From the NCBI RefSeq assembly GCF_030142075.1, contig NZ_CP126241.1, positions 3,462,985 to 3,526,984 of the forward strand: a DNA stretch of 64,000 nucleotides, read 5' to 3'. Of the stretch, positions 1 through 8,996 are shown one piece after another. A program made the translations under genes and the position numbers. The stretch is from Arthrobacter sp. zg-Y20 (GTDB lineage: Bacteria; Actinomycetota; Actinomycetes; Actinomycetales; Micrococcaceae). Under the pieces are notes generated by a model. The model saw only the letters and a list, made by a program, of their open reading frames with translations. It had not been told where the DNA came from and made no database searches. Each line of letters begins with the position of its first letter. Position 1 is the stretch's first letter.

Positions 1-276
1 CCCGGCCAGGGCGGACGGGCGCTCCCGGGCAGGGATCCGCAGGCCGCTGCCAATGAGGATACGGACCAGTTCCCCGCCGGTTACGGCGACGGCGCCGCGG
101 CGGACCAGTTTGCGGTGCAGGTGCTGCGGCACGTCGTAGTGGTCGCCGTCGAACGCCCTGGGCGAGATACCGGCGCCTTGGGCGAATGCGTGCAGCTCCT
201 CCACACTGGTGTCGGAGACCAAATGGGAGAACAGGGTGTTGTGCGCCGGCCACATCGGCGGATCGATGTAGATCAT
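1..276 (-). CDS. DUF4031 domain protein, 3' end outside window
   Basis: The minus strand is open from an ATG at 276 to the window edge, 92 codons with no stop, so the C-terminus is missing. The protein begins MIYIDPPMWPAHNTLFSHLV and continues with EELHAFA and AFDGDHYDVP. I recognise this as the pattern of the small DUF4031 family of actinobacteria. The family has no established biochemical role that I can name. Conserved Asp, His and Tyr residues in the DGDHYDVP segment may bind a ligand or metal, but that is inference. It is divergent from the BNR gene that starts at 433. Confidence 0.75.
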   Translation of the reverse strand, partial: MIYIDPPMWPAHNTLFSHLVSDTSVEELHAFAQGAGISPRAFDGDHYDVPQHLHRKLVRRGAVAVTGGELVRILIGSGLRIPARERPSALAG

Positions 277-432
277 GGGTGCCGGGCCTCCGGACGGGTG
301 AAGAGCATCCTGTATGTCTATCGCACCGGCGCCCGCAATTGCCATGCGGTGCTGCCGCCCGGGTTTGCCGGCCGCGTACGGTCTTTACGGAAAACCCTTG
401 TCCCAACGGACCCCCAATGCTGGAATAACCGC

Positions 433-1602
433 ATGGATGACGTGCCCTCCAATCTGCCGTTCAATGCCGGCTCCGCCGAGTCTTCACCCGGGCCTTCGGG
501 GGCTTCGGGGTCTTCCCCCTGGCTGTCCTCCACCGTCCTGGCCATCGGCACCCGCAAGGGGCTGTGGCTGGCGACCAGCAGCGACCGCGTTACCTGGGAA
601 CTGCGCGGACCGGAATTCGCCATGACTGAAGTGCCCTCGCTGGCATTCGATGCCCGCAGCGGCACGCCGCGGCTGCTGGCCGGGGTCCGCTCCGAATGGT
701 GGGGACCCAACGTTGCCGTCTCGGAGGACCTCGGGCACACCTGGCAGGAACCGCAGGAACAGGCAATCGCTTTTCCGGAAGACACCGGGGCCACGCTGGA
801 GAGGATCTGGCAGCTGCGTCCGGATACCGCGGACCGCCCGGGCGTGGTCTGGGCCGGCTGCGAGCCCATTTCGGTGTTCCGGTCCGAGGACGGCGGCCGC
901 CACTTCGAGCTGGTCCGGGGCTTGTGGGACCATCCGCACCGCCCGCAGTGGGGCGCCGGTTACGGCGGTCCCGCGGCGCACACCGTCCTGCCCAGCCCCG
1001 TCGATGACAGCGTGCACGTAGCCATCAGCAGCGGCGGCGTGTACCGCTCAGATGACCGCGGGGACAGCTGGGACGCGTTCAACAGCGGCATCATCGCGAA
1101 CTTTATGCCGCAGGAGTATCCCGAGTTCGGCCAGTGCGTGCACAAGGTTGCACGCGACGCCGGAAACCCGCAGCGGCTCTACGCCCAGAACCACGGCGGG
1201 GTGTACCGCAGCGACGACGCCGGAGATCGGTGGATTTCCATTGCCGACGGCCTGCCCGCGGACTTCGGGTTTGTGATGCTGGCACACCCCTCCCGCCCGG
1301 ACACCATCTGGACCATACCCCTGGGCTCCGCCGGCGAGCGCAACCCTCCGCAGGGACGGCCTGCGGTTTACCGCAGCACCAGCGCGGGTGAAGACTGGGA
1401 GCGGTTCGACACCGGCCTGCCCGCCTACGACTTCAACGCGGTACTGCGCGACGCCGCGGATGTGGACACCGCCGACCCCGCCGGCATCTACTTCGGCACC
1501 AGGGGCGGCGAGGTTTATGCCAGCGCCGACGAAGGCGAAACCTTTAATCTGGTGGCCGCCAACCTTCCGGATGTGCTCTGTGTCCGCGCCGTCCGGACCT
1601 GA
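433..1602 (+). CDS. BNR/Asp-box beta-propeller protein (sialidase-like)
   Basis: This 389-residue protein is built from repeats carrying the Asp-box pattern S-x-D-x-G-x-x-W/F: SEDLGHTW, SEDGGRHF, SDDRGDSW, SDDAGDRW, STSAGEDW and SADEGETF. They are spaced as in six-bladed propellers of the sialidase/Vps10/WD40-YVTN type. No signal peptide is evident after the Ser/Pro/Gly-rich first 30 residues, so it is probably cytoplasmic. The ATG at 433 was chosen because the reading frame upstream has no propeller sequence; only a weak GGA lies in front of it. It overlaps the MoaD-like gene downstream, implying co-translation. The substrate cannot be told, and Asp-boxes are structural rather than proof of glycosidase activity. 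Confidence 0.8.
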   Translation: MDDVPSNLPFNAGSAESSPGPSGASGSSPWLSSTVLAIGTRKGLWLATSSDRVTWELRGPEFAMTEVPSLAFDARSGTPRLLAGVRSEWWGPNVAVSEDLGHTWQEPQEQAIAFPEDTGATLERIWQLRPDTADRPGVVWAGCEPISVFRSEDGGRHFELVRGLWDHPHRPQWGAGYGGPAAHTVLPSPVDDSVHVAISSGGVYRSDDRGDSWDAFNSGIIANFMPQEYPEFGQCVHKVARDAGNPQRLYAQNHGGVYRSDDAGDRWISIADGLPADFGFVMLAHPSRPDTIWTIPLGSAGERNPPQGRPAVYRSTSAGEDWERFDTGLPAYDFNAVLRDAADVDTADPAGIYFGTRGGEVYASADEGETFNLVAANLPDVLCVRAVRT

Positions 1603-1948
1603 CACCCGCTCCGCCGGCGCCGTCGGACTTCTGCTGCCCGCAGCGTTGGCCGAAGCCGTCGGCGGACAGCGCCTGCTGGTGCTGCCGCAGCGGCCCGTTT
1701 CGGGGGCTGATATCGGCGCCAATCCGGAGGCCGACGCGGCAGGCAGCATCACGGTTGCGGTGGCCTTGGACCGGCTGCGGGAGCAGCAGCCAGGGGTGTA
1801 CAGCCGGATCTGCGACGAGACAGGCGCCGTGCGCCGCTACGTGAACCTCTATCTGGACGGCGAGGACATCCGGGACTTGGCCGGGCAGTCCACGGTGCTG
1901 GCTTCCGGTGCCCAGCTGCTGGTACTGCAGTCAATCGCCGGGGGCTAG
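1571..1948 (+). CDS. MoaD/ThiS-like ubiquitin-fold sulfur carrier protein
   Basis: The product has 125 residues (117 if the in-frame codon GTG at 1592-type sites were used; the nearest alternative, GTG at 1580, gives 122) and ends in SIAGG. The C-terminal Gly-Gly is the mark of MoaD/ThiS proteins, which carry sulfur as a thiocarboxylate after adenylation by a MoeB/ThiF-type E1. The core VNLYLDGEDIRDLAG followed by STVLASGAQLLVLQS matches the beta-grasp fold of MoaD. It is longer than a typical MoaD of about 80 residues because of an N-terminal extension. No other moa or thi gene lies in the window, and the 5' end overlaps the BNR gene, so a role with that protein is more likely than standard molybdopterin synthesis. 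That is inference. Confidence 0.75.
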   Translation: MCSVSAPSGPDTRSAGAVGLLLPAALAEAVGGQRLLVLPQRPVSGADIGANPEADAAGSITVAVALDRLREQQPGVYSRICDETGAVRRYVNLYLDGEDIRDLAGQSTVLASGAQLLVLQSIAGG

Positions 1949-1967
1949 GTTCGCGTTAAACAGCAGA

Positions 1968-2002
1968 AACGGGTGCTTCCGCGCAAGGCGGAAGCACCCG
2001 TT
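1968..2002. terminator. Strong hairpin between convergent genes
   Basis: A perfect 15-bp stem (1968-1982 pairing with 1988-2002) closes a 5-nt loop. It lies between the stop of the MoaD-like gene on the plus strand and the stop of the rpf gene on the minus strand, so it can serve as a terminator in both directions. The plus-strand downstream sequence is GTTTCTCC, a weak T-tract. Confidence 0.8.
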
Positions 2003-2065
2003 GTTTCTCCGGTTAGTCCCTCCAGCTGAGCTGGAAGGAACCGGTGCCAGCTGTGTGGCGGCCTA

Positions 2066-2923
2066 TTAGGCCGGCAGCTGCAGGGTGTGACCGGTGAAGA
2101 TGAGGTCGGGGTGGATGATGGTATCGGCGTTGGCGTTGTACAGCGCCTGCCAGCCGCCCTCGATGCCGAGCTTCTCGGCGATGGCGGACAGCGTGTCACC
2201 GGACTGGATGACGTAGGTGTCACCGGACAGGGCCGGAGCCTCGGTCTGGATCGGAGCCGCTGCCTCCACCTGGATGTTCTCCGCGGTGGTCGGTGCCGGA
2301 AGCTGCTCGGCCTGCGGCTGGACGTAGGTCTCGACCGGGGCCTGCGGCTGGACGTAGGTCTCGGCAGGAGCCTGCGGCTGGACATAGGTCTCAACAGGGG
2401 CTTCAACCGGAGCGGCGGCCTGCGGCTGGACATAGGTCTGAGCCGGAGCTTCGGCAACCGGAGCGGCAGCCTGCGGCTCGACGTAGGTCTGGGCCGGAGC
2501 TTCAGCAACCGGGGCCTGCTCGGTGACCTGGGTCTGGGCGGGGGCCGGGGTGGCAGCCTGCGGATTGGCGGTGGCACCGGTCAGGCCCAGCTTGGCGGTG
2601 CAAGCAGGCCATGCGCCGGGGCCCTGTTCAGCCAGAACGCGCTCGGCTACGGCAATCTGCTGCTCGCGGCTGGCGTTGGCCGGGTCGCCGGTACCGCCGA
2701 AAGCGGCCCAAGTGCTGGGGGTGAACTGCAGCCCGCCGGAGAAACCGTTACCGGTGTTGGTAGCCCAGTTTCCACCGCTTTCGCACTGTGCAAGCGTGTC
2801 CCAGTCCATGGTGCTGGCGTTGGCCGGAGCGGCCAGACCTGCCATACCGGCGGCACCGGCTCCGGTGATAACGGCGGCAGCGAGGCTTCGGCGTACGACA
2901 CGACGGATCTTCTGGTTCTTCAT
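2066..2923 (-). CDS. Secreted resuscitation-promoting-factor-type transglycosylase with LysM
   Basis: This 285-residue exported protein has a basic N-terminus, a hydrophobic segment at about residues 13-33 and an AxA-like cleavage site near ANAST. Residues 38-110 match the Rpf/transglycosylase-like fold ([15 protein letters not shown]), with the catalytic Glu at residue 48 in CESGG. Residues about 120-215 form a low-complexity linker rich in Pro, Gln and Ala with repeated TYVQPQA units. The C-terminal LysM ([17 protein letters not shown]) binds peptidoglycan. Rpf proteins cleave peptidoglycan and promote regrowth of dormant actinobacteria. The ATG at 2923 is preferred over one at 2950 because GGGAG sits 12 nt upstream of it and the signal peptide then has normal length. 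Its leader looks structured and is listed separately. Confidence 0.9.
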   Translation of the reverse strand: MKNQKIRRVVRRSLAAAVITGAGAAGMAGLAAPANASTMDWDTLAQCESGGNWATNTGNGFSGGLQFTPSTWAAFGGTGDPANASREQQIAVAERVLAEQGPGAWPACTAKLGLTGATANPQAATPAPAQTQVTEQAPVAEAPAQTYVEPQAAAPVAEAPAQTYVQPQAAAPVEAPVETYVQPQAPAETYVQPQAPVETYVQPQAEQLPAPTTAENIQVEAAAPIQTEAPALSGDTYVIQSGDTLSAIAEKLGIEGGWQALYNANADTIIHPDLIFTGHTLQLPA

Positions 2924-3175
2924 CGGTTTATTAGCTCCCAAGGGTTCCACCTGCGCTCAGCCCGTCCCCGGGCTTCTCCACGCCGTCGCCTACCCCAGAC
3001 ATATAGAGGTCTTTTCGGTACCACGCAGCGGCGACGTACAGTGGACGCGTGGCACTCGGCATTGTGCGATTCATGCATCGGCCGCACCAGCTTTGGGTGC
3101 CGACCGCCGCCGGCCTCAGAACGGCCAGCGGTCCAGCCCTCGATCTCCGGGCTCGTTAACAACCTAAAACATCAT
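2924..3175 (-). promoter_or_regulatory. Long structured 5' leader of the rpf gene
   Basis: No gene is visible here. On the minus strand the segment 3052-3047 (CCACGC) can pair with either 3026-3021 or 2983-2978, both GCGTGG. In the second fold an adjacent stem forms between 3036-3030 (CGTCGCC) and 2990-2984 (GGCGACG). The first fold places that CGTCGCC inside its loop, so the two folds exclude each other. A further perfect hairpin with a GGGA tetraloop (GNRA type) lies at 2974-2959, close to the ribosome binding site. This is what a riboswitch or attenuator would look like, but the conserved boxes of the c-di-AMP riboswitch often found upstream of rpf genes were not found. Confidence 0.45.
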
Positions 3176-3189
3176 TTTGTCGAGACCAA
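3161..3189 (-). promoter_or_regulatory. Candidate rpf promoter
   Basis: On the minus strand TTGGTC (3189-3184) and TAGGTT (3166-3161) are separated by 17 bp in an AT-rich stretch (about 3155-3260) that contrasts with the surrounding GC-rich DNA. A start near 3153 would give a leader of about 230 nt. This is a consensus-style guess only. Confidence 0.35.
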
Positions 3190-3390
3190 ATCGGTATCTA
3201 ATCGAAATGCAATTGTTATTGACTAAGATCCGCGTAAACAAGCGGATCGAAGCGGGTTTTGTAGAATTCGTCACTGTTGATTTCGGATAACCCTCGACAC
3301 ATCCCCAAACCGGTCGTATTGTGTCTCGTCGCACGTTCGGGAGTGCCCCGGTATACAGGAACCGGATATGGCAGGGCTTAACGACGACGG

Positions 3391-3418
3391 CGGCGGACCC
3401 CGCGCAGGGAGTCCGCCG
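3391..3418 (-). terminator. Hairpin after the ara transporter operon
   Basis: CGGCGGAC (3391-3398) pairs with GTCCGCCG (3411-3418), with an inner CCC/GGG pairing. It lies 21 nt beyond the mmsB stop in the direction of transcription. No strong T-tract follows on the minus strand. The remaining DNA up to the rpf promoter (about 3190-3390) shows no gene. Confidence 0.5.
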
Positions 3419-3438
3419 GCGTGCCGCCTGGCCAGTGA

Positions 3439-4692
3439 CTATTTCAGGGCGTTGGACACCTTGCGCTTGTTGAAGACGTCGAAGCCCACGGCCAGCAGCA
3501 GGACCAGCCCCTTAATGAACTGCTGGTAGTCAATGCCTACACCCAGCAGGGACATGCCGTTGTTCAGCACACCCATGATGAGGCCGCCGGTGATGGCGCC
3601 CACAATGGTGCCCACCCCGCCCGTAACCGCGGCGCCGCCGATGAAGGCTGCTGCGATGGCGTCCAGTTCGAAGAGGTTGCCGGCGCCCGGTCCGGCGGAG
3701 TTCAGGCGTCCGGTGAAGATCAGCCCGGCCAGGGCGGCCAGCACCCCCATGTTGACGAACAGCAGGAAGTCCACCCGTTTGGTGTTCACGCCGGACAGGT
3801 GGGCGGCCTGGAGGTTGCCGCCGCGGGCATAGACGTGCCGGCCGAAGACGGACCGGTTCATCACGGCGCTGTAGGCGACCACCAGGATGCCCAGGACCAC
3901 CAGCACAATGGGTGTTCCGCCGCGGGAACTGGCGAGCAGGTAGGTCAGTCCCAGGATTACGACCACACCGAAGACCAGCCGCGTCAGGAACCAGGCCCGG
4001 GGCTCGTCGTCGAGGTTGAGCTTCATCCGTGCCGCACGTCCGCGCAGCTGGCTGACAACCAGCAGGGCTGCCGCCAGTACCCCCAGGCCAACGGTGGTCC
4101 AGTCAAGGATGTTGGTCTCGGCAGGGAAGAGGCCGGGGAACAGGGAGCCGCCGCCGAGCTGGCGGTACTCCTCGGGGAAACCGGTGATCCGCTGGTTGCC
4201 CAGGATGATCTGGGTCAGCCCGCGGAAGACCAGCATGCCGGCGAGGGTAACGATAAAGGCCGGGATGCCTATGTACGCCACCCAGTAACCCTGCCAGGCG
4301 CCCACCAGGGCACCCACCACGAGGGAGGCCACCAGCGCCAGCCACCAGGGCATGCCCCAGTCCCGGATCATAATGCCGGACATGGCCCCGACGAACGCGG
4401 CAACGGATCCCACGGAAAGGTCAATATGGCCGGCCACAATGATCATGACCATGCCGATCGCCAGGATCAGGATGTAGCTGTTCTGCACAATGATGTTGGC
4501 CACGTTGTCCGGCTGCAGCAGTGAACCGCCGGTCAGCACCTGGAACAGTGTCACGATAACCAGCAATGCCAGGAAGATACCGATCTGGCGCAGCCGGCTG
4601 GTGAGGAAACGTCCCGCTTCGGCAAGCCTGGAAGGCTTCTTGGGGCTCTTGGTACCGAGGGCCGGCCCCTCGCCGGCGAGTGTGGAAACCAT
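3439..4692 (-). CDS. mmsB: Sugar ABC transporter permease, MmsB/XylH type
   Basis: This 417-residue integral membrane protein of the branched-chain-amino-acid/ribose permease family forms the membrane channel of the sugar importer. The family hallmark IIVAGHIDLSVGS lies near residue 85. Many hydrophobic segments are visible, including a long central stretch around residues 230-275, and the C-terminus holds FIGGAAVTGGVGTIVGA. It is longer than ribose-type permeases (about 320 residues), as is usual for the GguB/MmsB/XylH subgroup. The ATG is 2 bp after the stop of the ATPase gene, so the two are co-translated. Substrate L-arabinose is inferred from the operon. Confidence 0.9.
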   Translation of the reverse strand: MVSTLAGEGPALGTKSPKKPSRLAEAGRFLTSRLRQIGIFLALLVIVTLFQVLTGGSLLQPDNVANIIVQNSYILILAIGMVMIIVAGHIDLSVGSVAAFVGAMSGIMIRDWGMPWWLALVASLVVGALVGAWQGYWVAYIGIPAFIVTLAGMLVFRGLTQIILGNQRITGFPEEYRQLGGGSLFPGLFPAETNILDWTTVGLGVLAAALLVVSQLRGRAARMKLNLDDEPRAWFLTRLVFGVVVILGLTYLLASSRGGTPIVLVVLGILVVAYSAVMNRSVFGRHVYARGGNLQAAHLSGVNTKRVDFLLFVNMGVLAALAGLIFTGRLNSAGPGAGNLFELDAIAAAFIGGAAVTGGVGTIVGAITGGLIMGVLNNGMSLLGVGIDYQQFIKGLVLLLAVGFDVFNKRKVSNALK

Positions 4693-4694
4693 GG

Positions 4695-6224
4695 TCAGTC
4701 CTTTTCCTGGGTCATGTACTGCATCAGTCGTTCGGGGGTGGCTTCATCAATGGGGACCTCAGCGGTGATTCGGCCCTGGGCCAGGGTGTAAATGCGGTCG
4801 CAGATGCCCAGGAGCTCCGGCAGTTCCGAAGAGATGACCACCACCGCTTTGCCCTGCGCGGCCAGCTCGTTGATGATCGTGTAAATCTCGTATTTCGCCC
4901 CCACATCGATTCCGCGCGTGGGTTCATCGAGGATCAGCACGTCCGGATCCGCGAACATCCATTTGGACAGGACAACCTTCTGCTGGTTGCCGCCGGACAG
5001 TTTCCCGGCAACCGCCGTGACTGACGGTGCCTTGATGTTCATGCTCTGTTTGTAGCCCTGCGCCACTACTGTTTCCTTGCCGCCGTCGACCCAGCCCCTG
5101 GAGGCCAGTTTGGTCAGGGCAGATGCGGAGATGTTCCGCTTGATGTCTTCGATGAGGTTCAGCCCGTAGCGCTTGCGGTCCTCGGTGGCGTAGGCAATGC
5201 CGTGGCCGATGGCGTCCTGCACGGTGCGGACGGTGATTTCCCGGCCGTTTTTGTAGAGTTTGCCGCTGATGTTCGTGCCGTAGCTGCGCCCGAAGATGCT
5301 CATGGCCAGCTCGGTCCGTCCCGCCCCCATCAGCCCGGCAATCCCCACGATCTCTCCCGCCCGCACAAACAGATGCGCCCGGTCGATCACGGTGCGGGTG
5401 TGCTCCGCGGGGTGGTACACCGTCCAGTCCTCCACCCGCAGCACTTCGTCGCCGATGTCCGGGACGCGGTCCGGGTAGCGGTTGGTCAGTTCCCGGCCAA
5501 CCATGCCCCTGATGATCCGCTCCTCCGTGACGGAGCCGTCGTGCAGGCTCAGCGTTTCGATGGTCTGCCCGTCCCGCAGGATGGTCACGGAGTCTGCGAT
5601 GGCCCGGATTTCATTGAGCTTGTGGCTGATGATGATGCAGGTGATGCCGTCGTCGCGCAGGCCGCGGACGAGCCCGAGCAGGTGCTCGGAATCCTCGTCG
5701 TTCAGGGCGGCGGTGGGCTCATCCAGGATCAGCAGCTTGACGTCCTTGGACAGTGCCTTGGCTATTTCCACCAACTGCTGCTTGCCGACGCCGATCTCCC
5801 CGGCGCGTGTAACCGGGTTGATGTCCAGTCCCACCCGGCGGAGCAGTTCGGCGGCGCGCACGTTGGTTTCGTTCCAGTTGATCCATCCCCGGGCAGACCG
5901 CTCGTTGCCCAGGAAAATGTTCTCCGCCACCGAAAGGAACGGTGACAGGGCCAGTTCCTGGTGGATGATCACCACGCCACTGCGTTCGCTGTCCTTGATG
6001 TCGCGGAACGATACCGCAGTCCCGTCCAGGAGGATCTCCCCCTCGTAGCTGCCGTGCGGATAAACCGCGGACAGGACCTTCATCAGGGTTGACTTCCCGG
6101 CGCCGTTTTCCCCGCACACCGCATGGACTTCTCCGCGGGTGACGGCGAGAAACACGTCCTGCAGCGCCTTTACGCCTGGGAACGTTTTAGTGATCCCGTT
6201 CATTTGGAGGATGTAGTCGCTCAC
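4695..6224 (-). CDS. mmsA: Sugar ABC transporter ATPase, two NBDs, MmsA/XylG type
   Basis: This 509-residue cytoplasmic ATPase has two tandem nucleotide-binding domains. The first has Walker [10 protein letters not shown] (about residues 38-46) and Walker B LLILDEP (164-170). The second has a degenerate Walker [10 protein letters not shown] (297-305), which is normal for this family, signature LSGGNQQ (409-415) and Walker B VLILDEP (429-435). It powers import with the MmsB permease and the ChvE-like binding protein. The start is GTG at 6224, with GAGG 5 nt upstream. An 84-nt gap with a strong hairpin separates it from the binding-protein gene. Confidence 0.92.
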   Translation of the reverse strand: MSDYILQMNGITKTFPGVKALQDVFLAVTRGEVHAVCGENGAGKSTLMKVLSAVYPHGSYEGEILLDGTAVSFRDIKDSERSGVVIIHQELALSPFLSVAENIFLGNERSARGWINWNETNVRAAELLRRVGLDINPVTRAGEIGVGKQQLVEIAKALSKDVKLLILDEPTAALNDEDSEHLLGLVRGLRDDGITCIIISHKLNEIRAIADSVTILRDGQTIETLSLHDGSVTEERIIRGMVGRELTNRYPDRVPDIGDEVLRVEDWTVYHPAEHTRTVIDRAHLFVRAGEIVGIAGLMGAGRTELAMSIFGRSYGTNISGKLYKNGREITVRTVQDAIGHGIAYATEDRKRYGLNLIEDIKRNISASALTKLASRGWVDGGKETVVAQGYKQSMNIKAPSVTAVAGKLSGGNQQKVVLSKWMFADPDVLILDEPTRGIDVGAKYEIYTIINELAAQGKAVVVISSELPELLGICDRIYTLAQGRITAEVPIDEATPERLMQYMTQEKD

Positions 6225-6273
6225 GCGGACCTCTCTGGCCTTGCCTTGGTGGAATGGATGGTGCCCGGGCGGG

Positions 6274-6302
6274 CAGGCGGGCGGCTCGGTGCCGCCCGCC
6301 TG
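6274..6302 (-). terminator. Intercistronic hairpin between chvE and mmsA
   Basis: A perfect 12-bp GC-rich stem (6274-6285 with 6291-6302) closes a 5-nt loop in the gap between the binding-protein stop and the ATPase start. There is no T-tract, so full termination is unlikely. Such hairpins often protect or attenuate transcripts so that the binding protein is made in excess over the membrane complex. That role here is inference. Confidence 0.6.
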
Positions 6303-6308
6303 CTGCCG

Positions 6309-7430
6309 CTAGTCGAGGTCGGACTGCTCGTAGTATCCGCTCTCGAGCAGGACTTCCTTGTAGTTGTCCTTCGTCACAATCTGCGATTCCAGCAGGTAAG
6401 AGGGGACAACCTTCACGCCGTTGTCGTAGGTTTCCTCGTCGTTGACCTCCGGTTCCTCGCCCTTCATGAGGTCGTCCACCATCACCACCGCACGCTTCCC
6501 CAGTTCACGCACGTCCTTGAAGATGGTGGAGTACTGCTCGTCATTGACGATGGACTGCACCGACCCCACCTCGGCATCCTGTCCGGTGATGACCGGGAGG
6601 TTCTCCTCGGTGTAACCGCCGGAGCGCAGGGCCGAAATGATGCCGATGGACAACCCGTCGTACGGGGAGAGCACGCCGTCGATCTGCTGGCCGTTGCCCA
6701 CGGTCAGGAGGTCCTCCATCCGGTCCTGGGCGGTGTCGGGCAGCCAGCGCAGGATCGCCGCCTGCTGGAAGTCGGTCTGCCCGCTGGGGACCTTCAGGAT
6801 GCCCTTGTCCAGGTAGGGCTGCAGGGTGTCCATGGCGCCCTCCCAGAAGAAGGTGGAGTTGTTGTCATCCGGGCTGCCGGCGAACAGTTCCACGTTGAAC
6901 GGTCCGGTCTGGCCGGTGTCCGTACCGCTTTCGTCCAGGATGCCCAGTCCGGTGAGCAGCGAGGTGCCCTGCTGCACGCCCACCTCGTAGTTGTCGAAGG
7001 TGGTGTAGTAGTCCACCGTGTCGGATTCGTTGATCAGCCGGTCGTAGGCAATGACGGGGATGTCCTGGGATTCGGCGGTTTCCAGCACGCCGGTGAGCGT
7101 GGTGCCGTCAATGGAGGCGATCACCAGTGCCTCGGCGCCGGCGTTGATCATGTTCTCGATCTGGGAGACCTGGGTGGGGATGTCGTCGTTGGCGTACTGC
7201 AGGTCCACCTCGTAGCCGAGCGCTTCGAGCTGGGACTTCACGTTCTCGCCGTCGGCGATCCAGCGTTCGGACTGCTGGGTGGGCATGGCCACGCCAATCC
7301 GTGCGCCTTCATTCGAATCGCCGGCCTCGTCACCGCCGCCGCGGTTGCCGCTGCAGGCGCCGAGGCTCAGGGCGAGCGCCAGCGAAACCCCGCCGACGAG
7401 GGCCTGCTTCAGTGTTGGTTTCGTGCTCAT
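6309..7430 (-). CDS. chvE: Sugar-binding lipoprotein, ChvE type
   Basis: This 373-residue periplasmic-binding-protein-type lipoprotein has a signal sequence ending in the lipobox LSLGAC, with the lipidated Cys at about residue 26. The mature part begins with a Gly/Asp/Glu-rich linker, then [15 protein letters not shown], characteristic of the ChvE/XylF monosaccharide-binding group. [14 protein letters not shown] lies near the second lobe. It would capture the sugar at the outer face of the membrane and deliver it to MmsAB. The ATG at 7430 is preceded by AAAGG. Its position between araA and mmsA indicates L-arabinose, although ChvE-type proteins also bind glucose, galactose and xylose. Confidence 0.9.
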   Translation of the reverse strand: MSTKPTLKQALVGGVSLALALSLGACSGNRGGGDEAGDSNEGARIGVAMPTQQSERWIADGENVKSQLEALGYEVDLQYANDDIPTQVSQIENMINAGAEALVIASIDGTTLTGVLETAESQDIPVIAYDRLINESDTVDYYTTFDNYEVGVQQGTSLLTGLGILDESGTDTGQTGPFNVELFAGSPDDNNSTFFWEGAMDTLQPYLDKGILKVPSGQTDFQQAAILRWLPDTAQDRMEDLLTVGNGQQIDGVLSPYDGLSIGIISALRSGGYTEENLPVITGQDAEVGSVQSIVNDEQYSTIFKDVRELGKRAVVMVDDLMKGEEPEVNDEETYDNGVKVVPSYLLESQIVTKDNYKEVLLESGYYEQSDLD

Positions 7431-7480
7431 TGGTGTGCCTTTCGTTGTGCCGGGGTGTCGTAGTGCCGGGGTGATCGGGG

Positions 7481-8995
7481 TCATAGCTTTTGGGCGAGCC
7501 GGTAGTAGGCAGCATTCCAGCGCACTTCCCGCTGGAAGGCGCGCAGTTCGGTGGAGCGGTCGATAAGCAGCAATTCAACACCGGCCATGTCGGCGAAGTC
7601 CGTGACTACGTCAGCACCGACCGCCGTGCTGAGCACCGTGTGGTGGGCTGCGCCGGCGGTGAGCCAGGCGGCCGCAGAGGTGGCGAGATCCGGGTGGGGC
7701 TGCCAGACGGCGCGGGCTACCGGCAGGTGCGGCAGCGGTGCGTCGGGCGGCACCACATCCACGGTGTTGGCGGTGAGCCGGAACCTGTCGCGCATATCGG
7801 ACAGGGCGACGACGACGCCGGGGCCCGGGTCGGTGTCGAACACCAGCCGCACGGGGTCTTCCCGGCCGCCGATGCCCAGCGGGTGGATCTCCAGGGAGGG
7901 CCGCTGCGTGGTGAGGCTAGGGCATATTTCGAGCATGTGCGCGCCGAGGATTTTTTCTTCGCCCGGGACCAGGTGGTAGGTGTAGTCCTCCATCAGCGAC
8001 GCCCCGCCCGGCAGTCCGGCACCCATGACCTTCGCGGCCCGGACCAGCATGGCGGTTTTCCAGTCGCCTTCGGCACCGAAGCCGTAGCCGTGGAACATCA
8101 ACCGCTGCACGGCCAGGCCGGGCAGCTGCCGCAGCCCGCCCAGGTCCTCGAAGTTGGTGGTGAACGCGCCGAAGCCGCCCTTTTCCATGAACTGCAGCAG
8201 TCCCAGCTCCTGGCGTGCGCCGTAGCGCAGCGACTCGTGGCGGCCGCCGCCGGGGCGCAGCTCCGGTGCCAGATCGTATAGTTCCTCGTACTCGGCCACG
8301 AGCTTGTCGACGCCGGCCTCGGACTGGGCCTCCACCGCCTCAACGAGGTCGTTGACTCCCCAGGTGTTGATGGAGACCCCGAAACGCAGCTCGGCCTCCG
8401 TCTTATCCCCTTCGGTGACCGCCACGTTGCGCATGTTGTCCCCGAAGCGGGCTATGCGCAGGTCCTGCATGGCGGCCCGGCCGGCGCAGGCGCGCTGCCA
8501 GGATGCTATCTGCCCGGTGACGGCGGAGGTGGAAACGTGGCCGACGACGGTTTTGCGGGGAACCTCGAGCCGGGTGGCGATATAGCCGAATTCGCGGTCG
8601 CCGTGCGCGGCCTGGTTCAGGTTCATGAAGTCGAAGTCGATCTCGGCCCAGGGCAGCTCCACGTTGATCTGCGTGTGCAGGTGCAGCAGCGGTTTGCGCA
8701 GGGCGTCCAGGCCGCTGATCCACATCTTGGCCGGGCTGAAGGTATGCATCCAGGCGATCACGCCAATCACTGTGTCCTGCGTATTGGCCTCCAACGCTGC
8801 CCGGCGGATGGACCCGGCGTCGGTCAGGGTGGGTTTCCAGACCACCCGCACGGGCAGGCCGGCGGCCTCGAGCATGCCGACAATGGCCTGGGACTGTTCA
8901 GCGACCTGGCGCAGGGTGTCCTCGCCGTAGAGGCCCTGGCTGCCGGTCAGGAACCAGACCTCGTACGGGTCCAGGGTGGTGGTAAGCGGGCTCAA
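7481..8995 (-). CDS. araA: L-arabinose isomerase
   Basis: The predicted 504-residue enzyme converts L-arabinose to L-ribulose in the cytoplasm, needing a divalent metal such as Mn2+. The start [20 protein letters not shown] and the segments [12 protein letters not shown] and [21 protein letters not shown] are typical of AraA. The length matches the family (about 500). I chose TTG at 8995 because GGAG lies 9 nt upstream and the homologous N-terminus begins a few residues later. Upstream in-frame sequence encodes only the antisense of the araD tail. Only one base separates it from the araD stop. Confidence 0.93.
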   Translation of the reverse strand: MSPLTTTLDPYEVWFLTGSQGLYGEDTLRQVAEQSQAIVGMLEAAGLPVRVVWKPTLTDAGSIRRAALEANTQDTVIGVIAWMHTFSPAKMWISGLDALRKPLLHLHTQINVELPWAEIDFDFMNLNQAAHGDREFGYIATRLEVPRKTVVGHVSTSAVTGQIASWQRACAGRAAMQDLRIARFGDNMRNVAVTEGDKTEAELRFGVSINTWGVNDLVEAVEAQSEAGVDKLVAEYEELYDLAPELRPGGGRHESLRYGARQELGLLQFMEKGGFGAFTTNFEDLGGLRQLPGLAVQRLMFHGYGFGAEGDWKTAMLVRAAKVMGAGLPGGASLMEDYTYHLVPGEEKILGAHMLEICPSLTTQRPSLEIHPLGIGGREDPVRLVFDTDPGPGVVVALSDMRDRFRLTANTVDVVPPDAPLPHLPVARAVWQPHPDLATSAAAWLTAGAAHHTVLSTAVGADVVTDFADMAGVELLLIDRSTELRAFQREVRWNAAYYRLAQKL

Positions 8996-8996
8996 G

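Noticed and set aside
2924..3300. c-di-AMP (ydaO) riboswitch upstream of rpf
   Set aside because: The conserved boxes such as GGGGUGAAU and GACAGCUAACC were not found on the minus strand; only a generic structured leader is claimed.
6123..7463. A 446-codon open frame on the plus strand across chvE
   Set aside because: Complementary to the ChvE-like gene and without any recognisable motif.
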